DNA of 64,000 nt from Siminovitchia acidinfaciens (GTDB lineage: Bacteria > Bacillota > Bacilli > Bacillales > Bacillaceae_C): assembly GCF_003605385.1 (NCBI RefSeq), contig NZ_QYTV02000002.1:311412-375411 (forward strand), written 5' to 3'. A program made the position numbers and the translations under genes. The notes beneath the pieces are model-generated. The model was given only the letters and a program-made list of their open reading frames with translations. It did not search any database and was not told the origin of the DNA. Of this stretch, positions 27,205-37,152 are shown in pieces (the first letter of the stretch is position 1; every line of letters begins with the position of its first letter).

Positions 27205-27384
27205 GAAAAGCGCAAGGCGCCCGCCTATCGGCTTGTGACCCCGAGCCTATTGCGCCAGGCCGCCTCAGGACGTAACATCCTGTGGCTTCGGCAGGCTCAG
27301 GGCGCGACATCCTGTCGCTTCGCTTGCACTAGTACTTCCTGTACGTCGGTGGCACTAGGACCTCCTGTCCGTCAGAGCTAGACA
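27205..27384. repeat. Intergenic repeat family, copy 4, hairpin-rich
   Basis: Begins AAAAGCGCAAGGCGCC and ends GTCAGAGCTAGAC. Contains a run of three short hairpins, GCGACATCCTGTCGC (27304-27318), GTACTTCCTGTAC (27332-27344) and GGACCTCCTGTCC (27358-27370): the arms differ but the central TCCT is kept. Lies in the etfB-etfA gap. Confidence 0.75.
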
Positions 27385-27453
27385 GAGCGCATATTCTTCT
27401 GAATGAAAACTTATTAGACAAAATTTATACTTTCTTATCTCTATAAAAGGATG

Positions 27454-28218
27454 TTATATTACCTTACTGAGCAAGCCTGCAAGTTCTTTTACCTGGTCTT
27501 CCAACTCGCCTTCCAATATCCTGCCAGCTTCCTTTTCTGGAGGAAGGAAAATTTCAACTGTGGTTGTTTTAGGCTCGACATCGTCTTCATCGAGATCTAA
27601 ATCATCCAATTCCAGCTCTTCCAAAGGCTTTTTCTTCGCTTTCATAATTCCCGGCAACGATGGGTAGCGCGGGTCGTTCAATCCTTGCTGTGCTGTGACA
27701 AGCAATGGAAGTGATGTTTCTATGATTTCGGAATCCCCCTCGACATCGCGGACAATATTTATAGTTTCACCTTCAATTTCCAACTTGGTGATTGTCGTCA
27801 CATAAGGGATATCTAAAATAGCGGCTACGCGCGGGCCAACCTGGCCAGATCCGCCGTCAATTGCAACGTTTCCTGCCAAGATCAGGTCAGGGTCTTTGTC
27901 TTTTAAGTATTCTGCCAAAATGGTCGCAGCTGAAAACTCATCGTAATCATCCAAATCGTCTTCAACATTAATCAATGCCGCTTTATCAGCTCCCATGGCT
28001 AAAGCTGTTCTAATCTGCTTTTCCGCCTCTTCCTCGCCAACGGCAACAATCGTTACTTCTCCTCCATGTTCATCGCGGACCCGTATTGCTTCTTCAATCG
28101 CATATTCATCGTAAGGGTTAATGATGAATTCTGCCCCATCTTCTTCGATTTTCCCGTTAGAAATGGAAATTTTCTCTTCCGTATCAAATGTTCTTTTCAT
28201 AAGCACGTAAATGTTCAT
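27454..28218 (-). CDS. etfB: Electron transfer flavoprotein beta subunit
   Basis: 254 residues from the ATG at 28218 (MNIYVLMKRTFDTEEKISI), preceded by TAGGAGG at seven bases; a start 15 codons upstream has no ribosome site. The AMP-binding signature DLILAGNVAIDGGSGQVGPRVA lies near 115-137. Partner of EtfA. Residues near 220-235 are unusually acidic (ELELDDLDLDEDD). Confidence 0.95.
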   Translation of the reverse strand: MNIYVLMKRTFDTEEKISISNGKIEEDGAEFIINPYDEYAIEEAIRVRDEHGGEVTIVAVGEEEAEKQIRTALAMGADKAALINVEDDLDDYDEFSAATILAEYLKDKDPDLILAGNVAIDGGSGQVGPRVAAILDIPYVTTITKLEIEGETINIVRDVEGDSEIIETSLPLLVTAQQGLNDPRYPSLPGIMKAKKKPLEELELDDLDLDEDDVEPKTTTVEIFLPPEKEAGRILEGELEDQVKELAGLLSKVI

Positions 28219-28253
28219 AAATAGACCTCCTAATGTACGAGACTGGTATAAAG

Positions 28254-28362
28254 AAAAGTCCAAGCGGCTTGTGACCTCGAGGGGCTAGTCGCTGGCCGAC
28301 TTAGAGCGCCACGTCCTGTGGCGCCGTCGGCACTAGGACATCCTGTCCGCGGGAACTGGACA
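28254..28362. repeat. Intergenic repeat family, copy 5
   Basis: Starts AAAAGTCCAAGCGGCTTGTG and ends GCGGGAACTGGAC; near-identical over 28270-28355 to the second half of copy 3, including GCGCCACGTCCTGTGGCGC and GGACATCCTGTCC. A further short piece, AAAAGTGCCAGGCGCTC, follows at about 28405. Lies in the fadB-etfB gap. Confidence 0.75.
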
Positions 28363-28531
28363 AAGAGAAGCTTTTTTAAAATAAATTACTTTCTTTGTTT
28401 TTTAGAAAAGTGCCAGGCGCTCAGCATTAGCCGGCCTGCAGCTATTCAGATTGCAGATGCCCCTGTCCAAGGCATGCTATCTTATTTTAAAGTAATCACT
28501 TTAATAGTTTCATACTTTCGTTAATTAACTT

Positions 28532-29305
28532 TTACTCTCCAATGAAGTTGGGTTCTCTTTTTTCAATAAAAGCGCTGATGCCTTCCTGGCCATCCTTCGT
28601 AGTGAAGACTTCTCCAAATTTTTCTGCTTCTAGTTTTTCCCCTTCATAAAAACGGCTGTCTTTCCCAAACTGAAGGAGTTCAATGACAGCCTTGAGCGAA
28701 GCTGGACTCTTCTTCGCAATATCAAAAACCATTTCTTTTGCTTTATCCAGTAGTTCTTCCTCAGAATAATATTGATTAGCCAATCCCCATTGAACCGCTT
28801 CTTTTCCTGTAATCGGTTTGCTTGTAAAAAGCATTTCCGCTGCCTTCGCTACTCCCACATAACGGGGAAGACGCTGTGTACCTGCAAAGCCGGGAATCAA
28901 TCCAAGCTGCAGTTCCGGGAGACCCAGTTTGGCATTCTCGCTGACAAGCCTGATATGACAGGCCATGGCCAGTTCAAGGCCACCACCGAGCGCCGCTCCA
29001 TGAATCGCAGCGACTACAGGTTTCGAAAAGCTTTCAATCTTCTCAAATACCCGTTGTCCATTGGAAGCGAGTTCTGAGAACTCCTCACCGCTTTGGACCT
29101 CTGTGAATTCTTTAATATCGGCTCCGGCGGAAAAAAAACGACCTTCGCCATATAATAGGATAGCCCTTACATCCTTGTCGTTCGACAGCTCATCAAAAAG
29201 TTGTTCAAGCTCTTTAATCACCTCTGTTGATAGGGCATTAGCAGGCGGCCTTTCCATTTTAATTAAAGCCGCATTTCCTTCCTTTGTTACCGACAGAACT
29301 CCCAC
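28532..29305 (-). CDS. fadB: Enoyl-CoA hydratase
   Basis: 257 residues of the crotonase family. The oxyanion-hole segments are FSAGADIKEF near 58-67 and the HGAALGGGLELAMACH signature near 101-116; the catalytic glutamates are in GLPELQLGLIPGFAGTQRLPR near 128-148. Hydrates trans-2-enoyl-CoA in fatty-acid beta-oxidation. Between fadR and etfB in the FadR-type group, as in B. subtilis. Both catalytic Glu positions appear present. Confidence 0.92.
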   Translation of the reverse strand: MGVLSVTKEGNAALIKMERPPANALSTEVIKELEQLFDELSNDKDVRAILLYGEGRFFSAGADIKEFTEVQSGEEFSELASNGQRVFEKIESFSKPVVAAIHGAALGGGLELAMACHIRLVSENAKLGLPELQLGLIPGFAGTQRLPRYVGVAKAAEMLFTSKPITGKEAVQWGLANQYYSEEELLDKAKEMVFDIAKKSPASLKAVIELLQFGKDSRFYEGEKLEAEKFGEVFTTKDGQEGISAFIEKREPNFIGE

Positions 29306-29353
29306 ACCATCAAGCCTCCTTATGTTAGACGCTTATTGATTGATACCCTTAAC

Positions 29354-29935
29354 TTAAGACTTAAAGCCATTTAATATCAACTCGTGCACTTTCGGAGCGA
29401 GTGTGACCAGATCATACTTGTGTTCATTAAGAACCCATGTTGTGGCTGTTTCATCCATTGTCCCGAAAATCATTTGTCTTGCGAGTCTGACATCAAGATC
29501 AGCCGAGAATTCACCACGTTCTTTGCCATAATCCAAAATGGTCTCCAGGACACTCAAGTATTCTTTTAAAACCTCATTAATTTTAAAACGTAAATCTTTG
29601 TTTGACTGTCTGAGCTCCAATTGAGTGACAATCGCTAACTTCGTGTCTGTGGATAAAATCTTGAAATGTTCTTCAATCATCACTAATAATTTCTCTGCCG
29701 CTGTTTTTTTTCCTGCAATAACTTCATTAATCTTTTCAACAAACATGGCCATCTTTTCTTGAAAAACTGAAATAAGAACATCTTCTTTGTTTTTAAAGTA
29801 AAGATAGATTGTACCGTCCGCCACGCCGGCCTGGCGTGCTATTTTTGAAATTTGTGCCTGATGATAGCCATTTTCAGCAATTACAACAACTGCCGCTTCA
29901 ATAATCTGTTTATACTTGGGTTTATTTCTTCTCAT
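29354..29935 (-). CDS. fadR: FadR, TetR-family repressor of fatty-acid degradation
   Basis: 193 residues from the ATG at 29935 (MRRNKPKYKQ), seven bases after AAGGTG; a GTG three codons up lies in the ribosome site. TetR helix-turn-helix in QISKIARQAGVADGTIYLYFKNKEDVL at about 31-57, then an all-helical ligand domain that binds long-chain acyl-CoA in the homologue. A perfect FadR-type operator lies 26 bp upstream, so the gene is probably autoregulated. Confidence 0.93.
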   Translation of the reverse strand: MRRNKPKYKQIIEAAVVVIAENGYHQAQISKIARQAGVADGTIYLYFKNKEDVLISVFQEKMAMFVEKINEVIAGKKTAAEKLLVMIEEHFKILSTDTKLAIVTQLELRQSNKDLRFKINEVLKEYLSVLETILDYGKERGEFSADLDVRLARQMIFGTMDETATTWVLNEHKYDLVTLAPKVHELILNGFKS

Positions 29936-29960
29936 TGCCTTCACCTTCTGTAAAATAAAA

Positions 29961-29978
29961 TGAATGATTATTCATTCA
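29961..29978 (-). promoter_or_regulatory. FadR operator
   Basis: TGAATGATTATTCATTCA is an 18-bp near-perfect palindrome identical to the Bacillus FadR consensus TGAATGAMTANTCATTCA. It lies between lcfA and fadR, 26 bp before the fadR start, and would control fadR-fadB-etfB-etfA. I find no second copy in front of lcfA. Confidence 0.9.
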
Positions 29979-30049
29979 TAAAAATATCATAAATCTACAC
30001 CAATATTCTGTCAAGCATACCGGCGTCGCACAAGGCCAGTCAAAAAAGA

Positions 30050-30134
30050 AAAAACAAGCGCCTTGATCATCGACGTATGATATAAGTAAGTAGATGGTGA
30101 GTTTGATAGAAATTTGTTGGCCGATAGGCGCTAA
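30050..30134. repeat. Short degenerate intergenic repeat between lcfA and fadR
   Basis: Bounded by ACAAGCGCCTTGATCATCG and GGCCGATAGGCGCT, echoing the ends of the larger intergenic repeats, but the usual inner phrases are missing. It separates lcfA from the FadR operator. Confidence 0.4.
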
Positions 30135-30158
30135 AAATCACATATCACTAGTTTTCGA

Positions 30159-31850
30159 CTATCCGAGCTTTTCTTCCTGCTCCATTTTCTTTCTCTCTTC
30201 GTCAACCAGATGACGGCGTAGAACCTTACCGACAGCTGTTTTTGGAAGTTCATCTCTGAACTCATAGATTTTTGGCACTTTATAAGCAGCCAAATGCTTG
30301 CGGGCAAACTCATCGAGCTCTTTTTCCGTAACGTTTTTTCCTTCTTTTAAAACGATATAGGCTTTGACCGTCTCGCCCCTGTAAACATCGGGCACTCCGG
30401 CAGCAACAACTTCCTGGACCGCAGGATGCTCATATAGTACTTCTTCGATTTCGCGAGGATATATATTAAAGCCCCCTGCTATAATCATATCCTTTTTTCG
30501 ATCAACAACATAGAAATATCCTTTTTCATCCATATATCCTAAATCGCCTGTCAATAACCAGCCGTCCTTCAATGTGTTTTCCGTTTCCTCAGGCATGTTC
30601 CAATATCCTTGCATCACCTGAGGTCCTTTGACAGCAATTTCACCGACTTCTCCAGGTGGCAGTGCTTCTCCATTTTCCATGGAAACAATCTTTGCCTCCG
30701 TATCAGGCCACGGAACTCCAATGCTGCCTTTTATCCTCTCCTGGTCCCATAGGAAGTTGGCATGTGTCACCGGAGAGGTTTCTGTCAATCCATAGCCCTC
30801 CACAAGCTTTCCACCTGTTGCCTCCTCGAATTTTTCCTGGACTTCAATTGGGAGAGGTGCAGAACCACTGATGCATGATTCGATGGAAGACAAATCATAC
30901 TTTTTAATATCAGGATGGTTCAACAACCCGATATAGATCGTCGGTGCCCCCGGAAAAAGGGTTGGCCGTTGCTTATGGATTGTTTTTAATGTGGTCTCTA
31001 CATCAAATTTAGGTAGTAGAATCATCTCATATCCTTCCATGACCCCTAAAATAAGCACGGTGGTCATTCCATAGACATGAAAAAGCGGCAGCAGGCCGAG
31101 GATACTTTCCTCACCTTTTTTCATTTTATAAAGCCAGGCGTCGCAAGCTGTTGCATTGGCAATCAAGTTTTTGTGCGTAAGCATGACGCCTTTCGGATTT
31201 CCTGTCGTCCCTCCTGTATATTGTAAAAGTGCCAAGTCAGAATCGAAATTAAACTCTGTCGGCACTTCATCAGGGGAAGAGACATTCATGATGTGTTTAA
31301 ACAGGTGCCGGTTTCCTTCATGATTCACCTTGACAACGATACCGGTATCCCGTTTCTGGATGAATGGATAAATAACATTTTTAGGAAATGGCAAGTAATC
31401 TTTGATAGCGGTTACAATTATGTGTTCCAGGTCAGTATTTGCCATCACTTTCGTAATCCGGGGATATAATAAATCGAGTCCGATAATGGCTTTTGCACCG
31501 GAATCCTTCATTTGGTATTCTAGTTCCCTCTCTGTGTAAAGAGGATTAGTCTGAACAACGATTGCTCCGGCATAAAGAATGCCATAATAGCTGATGACCG
31601 CTTGAGGTGTATTCGGAAGCATGATAGCAACCCGGTCTCCTTTTTTGATGTCCAGGCTGCGCAAATAATTGGCCATCTTGAGAGAACTTTCAAAAAGCTC
31701 TTGATAAGTCAATTCCTTGCCCATGAAATGAATGGCTGTCTTGTTGGGGTATTTTTTGGCTGCATCCGTCAAATATTGCTGTACCGGCTTTCGGTCGTAC
31801 TCCAATGTTTTGGGGATTGTAACCGGATAAAGATCCAACCATGGCTTCAT
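30159..31850 (-). CDS. lcfA: Long-chain fatty acid-CoA ligase
   Basis: 563 residues from the ATG at 31850 (MKPWLDLYPVTIPK), after AAAGGAGG; the longer frame starting 10 codons up begins inside the ribosome site. AMP-binding motif YTGGTTGNPKGVMLTH near 222-237, YGLTETSPV near 370, and the C-terminal hinge GWLLTGDLGYMDEKGYFYVVDRKKD near 434-458 with the terminal Lys in PKTAVGKVLRR. Activates fatty acids with ATP and CoA for degradation or lipid synthesis. Head of the lcfA-fadR-fadB-etfB-etfA group. Confidence 0.96.
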   Translation of the reverse strand: MKPWLDLYPVTIPKTLEYDRKPVQQYLTDAAKKYPNKTAIHFMGKELTYQELFESSLKMANYLRSLDIKKGDRVAIMLPNTPQAVISYYGILYAGAIVVQTNPLYTERELEYQMKDSGAKAIIGLDLLYPRITKVMANTDLEHIIVTAIKDYLPFPKNVIYPFIQKRDTGIVVKVNHEGNRHLFKHIMNVSSPDEVPTEFNFDSDLALLQYTGGTTGNPKGVMLTHKNLIANATACDAWLYKMKKGEESILGLLPLFHVYGMTTVLILGVMEGYEMILLPKFDVETTLKTIHKQRPTLFPGAPTIYIGLLNHPDIKKYDLSSIESCISGSAPLPIEVQEKFEEATGGKLVEGYGLTETSPVTHANFLWDQERIKGSIGVPWPDTEAKIVSMENGEALPPGEVGEIAVKGPQVMQGYWNMPEETENTLKDGWLLTGDLGYMDEKGYFYVVDRKKDMIIAGGFNIYPREIEEVLYEHPAVQEVVAAGVPDVYRGETVKAYIVLKEGKNVTEKELDEFARKHLAAYKVPKIYEFRDELPKTAVGKVLRRHLVDEERKKMEQEEKLG

Positions 31851-32388
31851 AAATTTACATTCCTCCTTTTTAAAGGACAAATTAGAATATTTAAACTTAT
31901 AAATATTATATTACATAGGTAGGCAGCAGTACAACTAATTGAGTGATTTATCCGAATTGTGTTTATCATTAATACTATACCGCTCCCAGGCGACGTTGCT
32001 AGGGCAGCCAACATGGCTTTTTGGTTGGGACAATCTTTAAAGAATAAGTTCGGCTACCTGCCGTGTTCCGGGTTGGGGTATCCTACCGCAGGCATGATTA
32101 CCAACTTCATAATAAACGTAACGTATCTGACTGGTTCCCTCCCGAAGCGGGACCCTAACTGCATAAACGGTAACGATTCCTGCTGATTCCCTCCCGAAGG
32201 AGAGCCCGAACCGCATTAACGGGAACGATTCCTGCTCTTTCCCTCCCGAAGGAGAGCCCGAACCGCATTAACGGGAACGACTCTTGTTGAATAGCCCAAA
32301 AGATAAAGAAATCAGGCTTACACGATCACCATGAAAAACGCAAATTCCTTTGCGAGCCATTCTCTGAAGAATACCCCCTCACAAAGAA
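31851..32388. other. lcfA upstream region and tandem-repeat spacer
   Basis: No gene. AT-rich leader to 31930, then a stretch of unassigned sequence, then three 52-bp tandem repeats at 32135-32290. No FadR-type palindrome is visible near the lcfA start. Confidence 0.5.
32135..32290. repeat. Three tandem 52-bp repeats
   Basis: Units start at 32135, 32187 and 32239, each with TTCCCTCCCGAAG at the front and CATTAACGGGAACGA (or CATAAACGGTAACGA) at the back. Units 2 and 3 are almost identical; unit 1 is diverged. Not coding in any frame. Lies between yshE/small membrane gene and lcfA. Confidence 0.85.
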
Positions 32389-32424
32389 ACAGGCGAAGAA
32401 AATGAAAATATTTTCTTCGCCTGT
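32389..32424 (-). terminator. Terminator of the polX-mutS2-yshE unit
   Basis: ACAGGCGAAGAAAAT and its exact complement form a 15-bp stem with a 6-base loop, followed on - by TTCTTTGTG. The only strong terminator after mutS2 and yshE. Confidence 0.85.
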
Positions 32425-32439
32425 TTTATTCTAATTTTA

Positions 32440-32520
32440 TTAAATGCGGATTAAAAAAATGATACCAACTATGATAAAGATGCTGCAAACAACGAACAGC
32501 ACTTTTGCCAGTTTCTCCAC
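32440..32520 (-). CDS. 26-residue single-span membrane protein
   Basis: A GTG start at 32520 follows AAGGAGGAAACG, a near-ideal ribosome site that overlaps the yshE stop. The product is VEKLAKVLFVVCSIFI and on to LIRI: a short basic head and one uninterrupted hydrophobic helix. Such mini-membrane proteins often regulate a partner; its translation is coupled to YshE, which is itself a membrane protein. Too short for most gene callers. Function unknown. Confidence 0.65.
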   Translation of the reverse strand: MEKLAKVLFVVCSIFIIVGIIFLIRI

Positions 32521-32530
32521 CGTTTCCTCC

Positions 32531-32938
32531 TTAATGGATACCGGCGCCGATGACATATGACAGACCAATGGATATGACCATTGATAAAAAGCCAACAGCG
32601 CGGTTGTCTTGTTCTATCTCTTGATCAATTTTAAACTTTGGGGTCAGAAATTCAAAGATAAAGTATCCTGTCAACAAAAGGAAAAAGCCAAACATTCCCC
32701 ATCCAATCATCACAAATAACGTATCATGATGAAGGATGGAATGCCTGAAAATATTTGCAATACCAAAGATCTTTCCTCCCGTTGCCATTGCAACTGCCAC
32801 ATTTCCTTTTTTTATTTCTTCCCAATTATTGTATTTGGTTACCAACTCAAAGATAAACAGGAACAAAATGATACAAAGCACAGTAACGCTATAATAGCCG
32901 GCTGTTTGAACAAAAGAGTTTTCCCAAAAAGAGTCCAT
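32531..32938 (-). CDS. yshE: YshE, DUF350 membrane protein
   Basis: 135 residues from the ATG at 32938 (MDSFWENSFVQTAGYYS), preceded by GGGG at eight bases. Four membrane helices with the charged loop NWEEIKKGNVAVAMATGGKIFGIANIFR, which is the DUF350 signature. Function unknown; DUF350 proteins often sit beside redox or polyamine-like genes. Position after mutS2 matches B. subtilis yshE. Confidence 0.85.
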   Translation of the reverse strand: MDSFWENSFVQTAGYYSVTVLCIILFLFIFELVTKYNNWEEIKKGNVAVAMATGGKIFGIANIFRHSILHHDTLFVMIGWGMFGFFLLLTGYFIFEFLTPKFKIDQEIEQDNRAVGFLSMVISIGLSYVIGAGIH

Positions 32939-32975
32939 TAAAAACATCCCCTTTTATACAGGAAAGTCCAGGCGC

Positions 32976-35336
32976 TTACTTGAATTCAACAACTGTCACA
33001 CCGCTCCCGCCTTCTCCTGCTTCTCCTAATCTTATACGTTTCACGGCCCTATGATGTTTCAAATATTTCGTAACTCCCGTTCTTAGTGCACCGGTTCCTT
33101 TCCCATGGATGATGGAAACTCGCGGATAATTGGCCAGGAGAGCATCATCAATATATTTCTCTACCTCACGCAAGGCATCTTCGTACCGCGCACCGCGAAT
33201 ATCCAATTCGATGCCCACATGATAGTCCCTTCCTTTGACGGTGGCAAGCGGCTTTGGCTCTGGTTTCGGTTCGGATTTGATAAACTCCATATCCTTTTCG
33301 GCCACCTTCATTTTTAAAATGCCTGCCTGCACCTGCCATTCGTTCTCACCCGTTTTTTCAAGCAAAGTGCCTTTTCGTCCAAACGTAGTGATCATGACTT
33401 CATCGCCGGCCTCAAGCTTGCGTTTCTGTTTAGAGCTTTTAAGCTTTCCAGGAGCTTTACCCAGTTCGGGTACAGCGGTATCGAGCCTTCGGCGGGCTTC
33501 GATTAGTTCGTGTTCCTTTACTTGCGCTCCGCTTTCCAGTCTCATTTTCCGCAGTGAACTTATTACTTCTTCGGATTCAGCCCTTGCTTTTTCAACTACT
33601 TCGGCTGCTTTCTGTTCAGCCTTTTCATACATCTCCTGCTTCCGCTCGTAAAATTCAACCATCTGCTTCTGCAATTCCTGATGAAGCTTTTCAGCATTTT
33701 TCAAATAAAAATGCGCATCTTCGTAATCCTTCTCTGCCTCGCGGCGGCTCTTTTCCAATGATGCAATCATGTTCTCGACTTCGTTGCTCTCCGTATCGAT
33801 AAGCGACTTTGCCTCGGTGATAACTTCCTCCGTAAGACCGAGTCGTTTAGATATTTCGAATGCATTGCTTCGCCCTGGAACACCGATCAACAGCCTGTAT
33901 GTCGGACGCAGTGTCTCTACATTGAACTCCACGCTTGCGTTGATGACCCCTTCACGGTTATAGGCATAGGCTTTTAATTCCGGGTAATGTGTGGTCGCAA
34001 TAACACGGGCTCCGCGGCTGTATACATTATCCAAAATAGAAATTGCTAGGGCCGAGCCCTCCTGTGGATCCGTACCGGCGCCAAGCTCATCGAAAAGTAC
34101 AAGACTCTCATGGTCTACATGTTTTAGAATATCAACAATATTCACCATATGTGAGGAGAATGTACTTAAGCTCTGCTCAATAGACTGTTCATCGCCGATA
34201 TCCGCAAAAACTTCCTGGAAAACCGCAAGCTCCGACCCCTCGGACGCAGGGATATGCAGTCCGGCCTGCCCCATTAAGGTAAGAAGCCCGACAGTTTTTA
34301 ACGTAATGGTCTTTCCTCCGGTATTCGGACCTGTAATGACGATAGTGGAATAATCCGTTCCAAGGGTAATATCATTGGCCACAACCTCTTCAGGAGGAAT
34401 CAGCGGATGCCGAGCTTTGAATAATTCGATCCGGCCTTCATTATTGATGCGGGGCCTGGTAGCCTTCATCGCTTTTCCAAAGCGGGCCTTTGCAAAAATA
34501 AAATCAAGCGACTCCAAGACTTTCACAAGAACAAACAAATCATCCGCGGATTCAGCCACTTTTGCCGACAGCTCAATAAGGATCCGTTCAATTTCCCGAT
34601 TTTCCTTCACATGCAGCTCTCTCAGGTCGTTGTTTAGATCAACAACTGCCTGGGGTTCGATAAATAAGGTCTGCCCCGATGATGACTGGTCATGGACGAT
34701 ACCCCGGTAATGGGAGCGGTATTCCTGTTTTACAGGTATGACGTAGCGCTCATTACGGATAGTGATGATAGAATCAGAAAGCATCTTCTGAGCATTTTTT
34801 CCTCGAATAAGGCTTTCCAGTTTCTCCCTTATCCTAGTTTCATTTCTTCTTTTTTGCTGCCTGATATTCCTTAATTCCGGACTTGCGGAATCCAGTACCT
34901 CGCCCCCTTCGTCAATGGCATTCTTAATGTCATGCTCCAACGGAGTCATCACAGCAATCTCATCGACTTTCCCGGCCAAAATGGGAATTTCCAACCCATT
35001 ATCTTCAATTAATTCTTCAATGAAGCGTTTAATAAACCGACCGGCATGAATCGTGCTCGCAACTTGTACTAATTCCCCCGGGTTCAACGTACCGCCGATC
35101 TGCGCACGCTTAATATGAGTATTAATATTATAAATTCCGCTCAGAGGGGCATGGCCTTTTAATCTAAGCACATGAGCCGCTTCGTCCGTCTCTTCCTGAA
35201 GCAAAATTACTTCCTCATGGGAAGTAGCGGGCTTTAACTTTTTGACTTTTTCAACTCCAAGCTCAGATGCTGCAAATTCCTCCAACTGAGCGAGGATTTT
35301 ATTAAATTCAAGCGTCTTCAATATTTTATCATTCAT
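32976..35336 (-). CDS. mutS2: MutS2 endonuclease/recombination suppressor
   Basis: About 786 residues if read from [11 protein letters not shown] at 35336, which aligns with the usual N-terminus; a start 10 codons up at 35366 is also possible. Walker A GPNTGGKT near 322, Walker B region [16 protein letters not shown] near 400, a coiled coil near 500-600, and a C-terminal Smr nuclease domain ([12 protein letters not shown] and [11 protein letters not shown]). Acts on branched recombination intermediates and collided ribosomes in relatives. Lies two bases after polX, so the two are co-transcribed. Confidence 0.96.
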   Translation of the reverse strand: MNDKILKTLEFNKILAQLEEFAASELGVEKVKKLKPATSHEEVILLQEETDEAAHVLRLKGHAPLSGIYNINTHIKRAQIGGTLNPGELVQVASTIHAGRFIKRFIEELIEDNGLEIPILAGKVDEIAVMTPLEHDIKNAIDEGGEVLDSASPELRNIRQQKRRNETRIREKLESLIRGKNAQKMLSDSIITIRNERYVIPVKQEYRSHYRGIVHDQSSSGQTLFIEPQAVVDLNNDLRELHVKENREIERILIELSAKVAESADDLFVLVKVLESLDFIFAKARFGKAMKATRPRINNEGRIELFKARHPLIPPEEVVANDITLGTDYSTIVITGPNTGGKTITLKTVGLLTLMGQAGLHIPASEGSELAVFQEVFADIGDEQSIEQSLSTFSSHMVNIVDILKHVDHESLVLFDELGAGTDPQEGSALAISILDNVYSRGARVIATTHYPELKAYAYNREGVINASVEFNVETLRPTYRLLIGVPGRSNAFEISKRLGLTEEVITEAKSLIDTESNEVENMIASLEKSRREAEKDYEDAHFYLKNAEKLHQELQKQMVEFYERKQEMYEKAEQKAAEVVEKARAESEEVISSLRKMRLESGAQVKEHELIEARRRLDTAVPELGKAPGKLKSSKQKRKLEAGDEVMITTFGRKGTLLEKTGENEWQVQAGILKMKVAEKDMEFIKSEPKPEPKPLATVKGRDYHVGIELDIRGARYEDALREVEKYIDDALLANYPRVSIIHGKGTGALRTGVTKYLKHHRAVKRIRLGEAGEGGSGVTVVEFK

Positions 35337-35368
35337 GAACTTTGCTTTAAGTCCCCTTTCCAACATGC

Positions 35369-37090
35369 CTAATCATTGCGTTTTAAAAAGGTGAGCAACT
35401 CATCCGGCTTCCATGTATTGATAACGGATGCGCTTTGAATCCATCCCCTTCTGGCAAAAGATGCGCCAAGACTCATGAATTCTAAATTTCCAATGTTATG
35501 GGCATCTGTATTAATGACTAACTTAACACCCATTTCTTGGGCATGCCTTAAATGTTCGGCAGCCAAGTCCAGCCTTGCTGGATTAGCATTCAGCTCCAAA
35601 GCTGTATCTGTTGTTTTGGCCAACTCAATCAGCTGCCCCATATCCACATCATAACCGCTGCGCCTGCCGATTAGCCTGCCCGTCGGGTGAGCGATAATAT
35701 CCACATGGGGATTTTCAAGAGCATTTTTCAAACGCTCCATAATTTTTTCCCTCGGCTGAGAAAAGCTTGAGTGGATAGATGCAATAACGAGGTCAAGTTC
35801 AGCCAGCAGGTCGTCATCGTAGTCCAGACTGCCGTCCGGCAGAATATCCATTTCTATGCCTGATAAAATTAAGATATCATCATATTTTTCGTTTAATTCC
35901 TTGATTTCTTCATTTTGTTTTTTGATCCGGTCGACCGTCAGTCCATTGGCCACCCTCAAAAATTGGGAATGGTCCGTGATGGCGATATATTCATATCCCT
36001 TTTTCCGGCATGCCTCCACCATTTCCTCTATGGAAAAAGCACCGTCAGACCAGGTTGTATGCATATGGAGGTCGCCTTTAATATCTTCTAATTGAATAAG
36101 TTTATGGCTGCCGTCAAATTCATCTACCTCTTTACCGCTCTCTCTGATTTCCGGAGGAATAAACGGCAAATTAAAGTGATTGAAAAAGTCAGGTTCTGTT
36201 TTAAAGGTTATTACTTCGCCCGTTTCGATGTTTTCTACACCGTATTCACTGATTTTTTCCCCTCTTGCTTTTGCAAGCTGACGCATGCGGACATTGTGAT
36301 CGGCGGACCCGGTAAAATGATGGAGCGCTGTTGCAAATTCGTGCGGAGCAACAATCCGGAAGTCTACAGAAATACGGTACTGACCCCCATCAACAAGCAG
36401 AGTCACTTTCGTATCGCCGCTGGCTGTCGCTTCACCGAATCCTTCAAGACCTAGCAATTGCTCCTTCACGTCTTGCGGATGGTCGGTTGCAACAATGAAA
36501 TCAAGATCCTTGATTGTTTCCCTCACTCTTCTGAGGCTGCCCGCCCTTGAAAATCTTGCAATCTCCTTTATCTCTTTCAAAGACGATTCAATCATCTCTG
36601 CAATCGGGATCATGTAGGAAATAGGCAGCCGATCGGGCTGTTTGCCCATGGAAGCGAGTGCCTCCATGATATTCTCTTCCGTCTTTTTACCGAAGCCTTT
36701 GATTGTTCTAATCTTGCCGGCCTCGCATGCCGCTTTCAAAGATTCTACATCCACCACATCAAGTTCCTTATATAATCTGGCAATGCTTTTGCCTCCAAGT
36801 CCAGGAATCTGCAGGAGTGGAATCAATCCTTTCGGCACTGTTTCCTGAAGCTCCTGTAAGACCGAAGAAACACCATCCTCAATAAATTCCTCGATAACTG
36901 CAGCGGTTCCCTTTCCGATGGACGGAATTTTCGTAAACTCTGTAATTTCCGATAAACTCCGGTCATCAGCTTCCAGTGCCGCAGCCGCTTTTCTGAAGGC
37001 CGCCGTCTTAAAAGGATTTTCTCCTTTCAGTTCCATATAGACCGCGATTTTTTCCAGTAAACGAATGACATCCTTTTTATTTATGTTCAT
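35369..37090 (-). CDS. polX: PolX family DNA polymerase / 3'-5' exonuclease
   Basis: 573 residues. Helix-hairpin-helix at about 90-140 ([19 protein letters not shown]), the polymerase beta-like nucleotidyl transfer domain with DLDFIVATD near 190 and DFRIV near 240, and a C-terminal PHP metal-dependent exonuclease with [11 protein letters not shown] near 340, EMD and HPTGR sites. Base-excision repair gap filling in the B. subtilis homologue. Precedes mutS2. Confidence 0.96.
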   Translation of the reverse strand: MNINKKDVIRLLEKIAVYMELKGENPFKTAAFRKAAAALEADDRSLSEITEFTKIPSIGKGTAAVIEEFIEDGVSSVLQELQETVPKGLIPLLQIPGLGGKSIARLYKELDVVDVESLKAACEAGKIRTIKGFGKKTEENIMEALASMGKQPDRLPISYMIPIAEMIESSLKEIKEIARFSRAGSLRRVRETIKDLDFIVATDHPQDVKEQLLGLEGFGEATASGDTKVTLLVDGGQYRISVDFRIVAPHEFATALHHFTGSADHNVRMRQLAKARGEKISEYGVENIETGEVITFKTEPDFFNHFNLPFIPPEIRESGKEVDEFDGSHKLIQLEDIKGDLHMHTTWSDGAFSIEEMVEACRKKGYEYIAITDHSQFLRVANGLTVDRIKKQNEEIKELNEKYDDILILSGIEMDILPDGSLDYDDDLLAELDLVIASIHSSFSQPREKIMERLKNALENPHVDIIAHPTGRLIGRRSGYDVDMGQLIELAKTTDTALELNANPARLDLAAEHLRHAQEMGVKLVINTDAHNIGNLEFMSLGASFARRGWIQSASVINTWKPDELLTFLKRND

Positions 37091-37152
37091 TACAAGTCAC
37101 CAACCGTTCTCTATTCTCCTGCCTCTCATTTTAACAAATACAGGCAATATAA

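Noticed and set aside
32135-32290. Tandem repeats as a CRISPR array
   Set aside because: Whole 52-bp units repeat with no unique spacers, and no cas genes are present.
33235-33651. Long + frames inside mutS2, and many similar frames inside sdhA, lysC, polX and etfA
   Set aside because: Shadows of strongly supported genes on the other strand.
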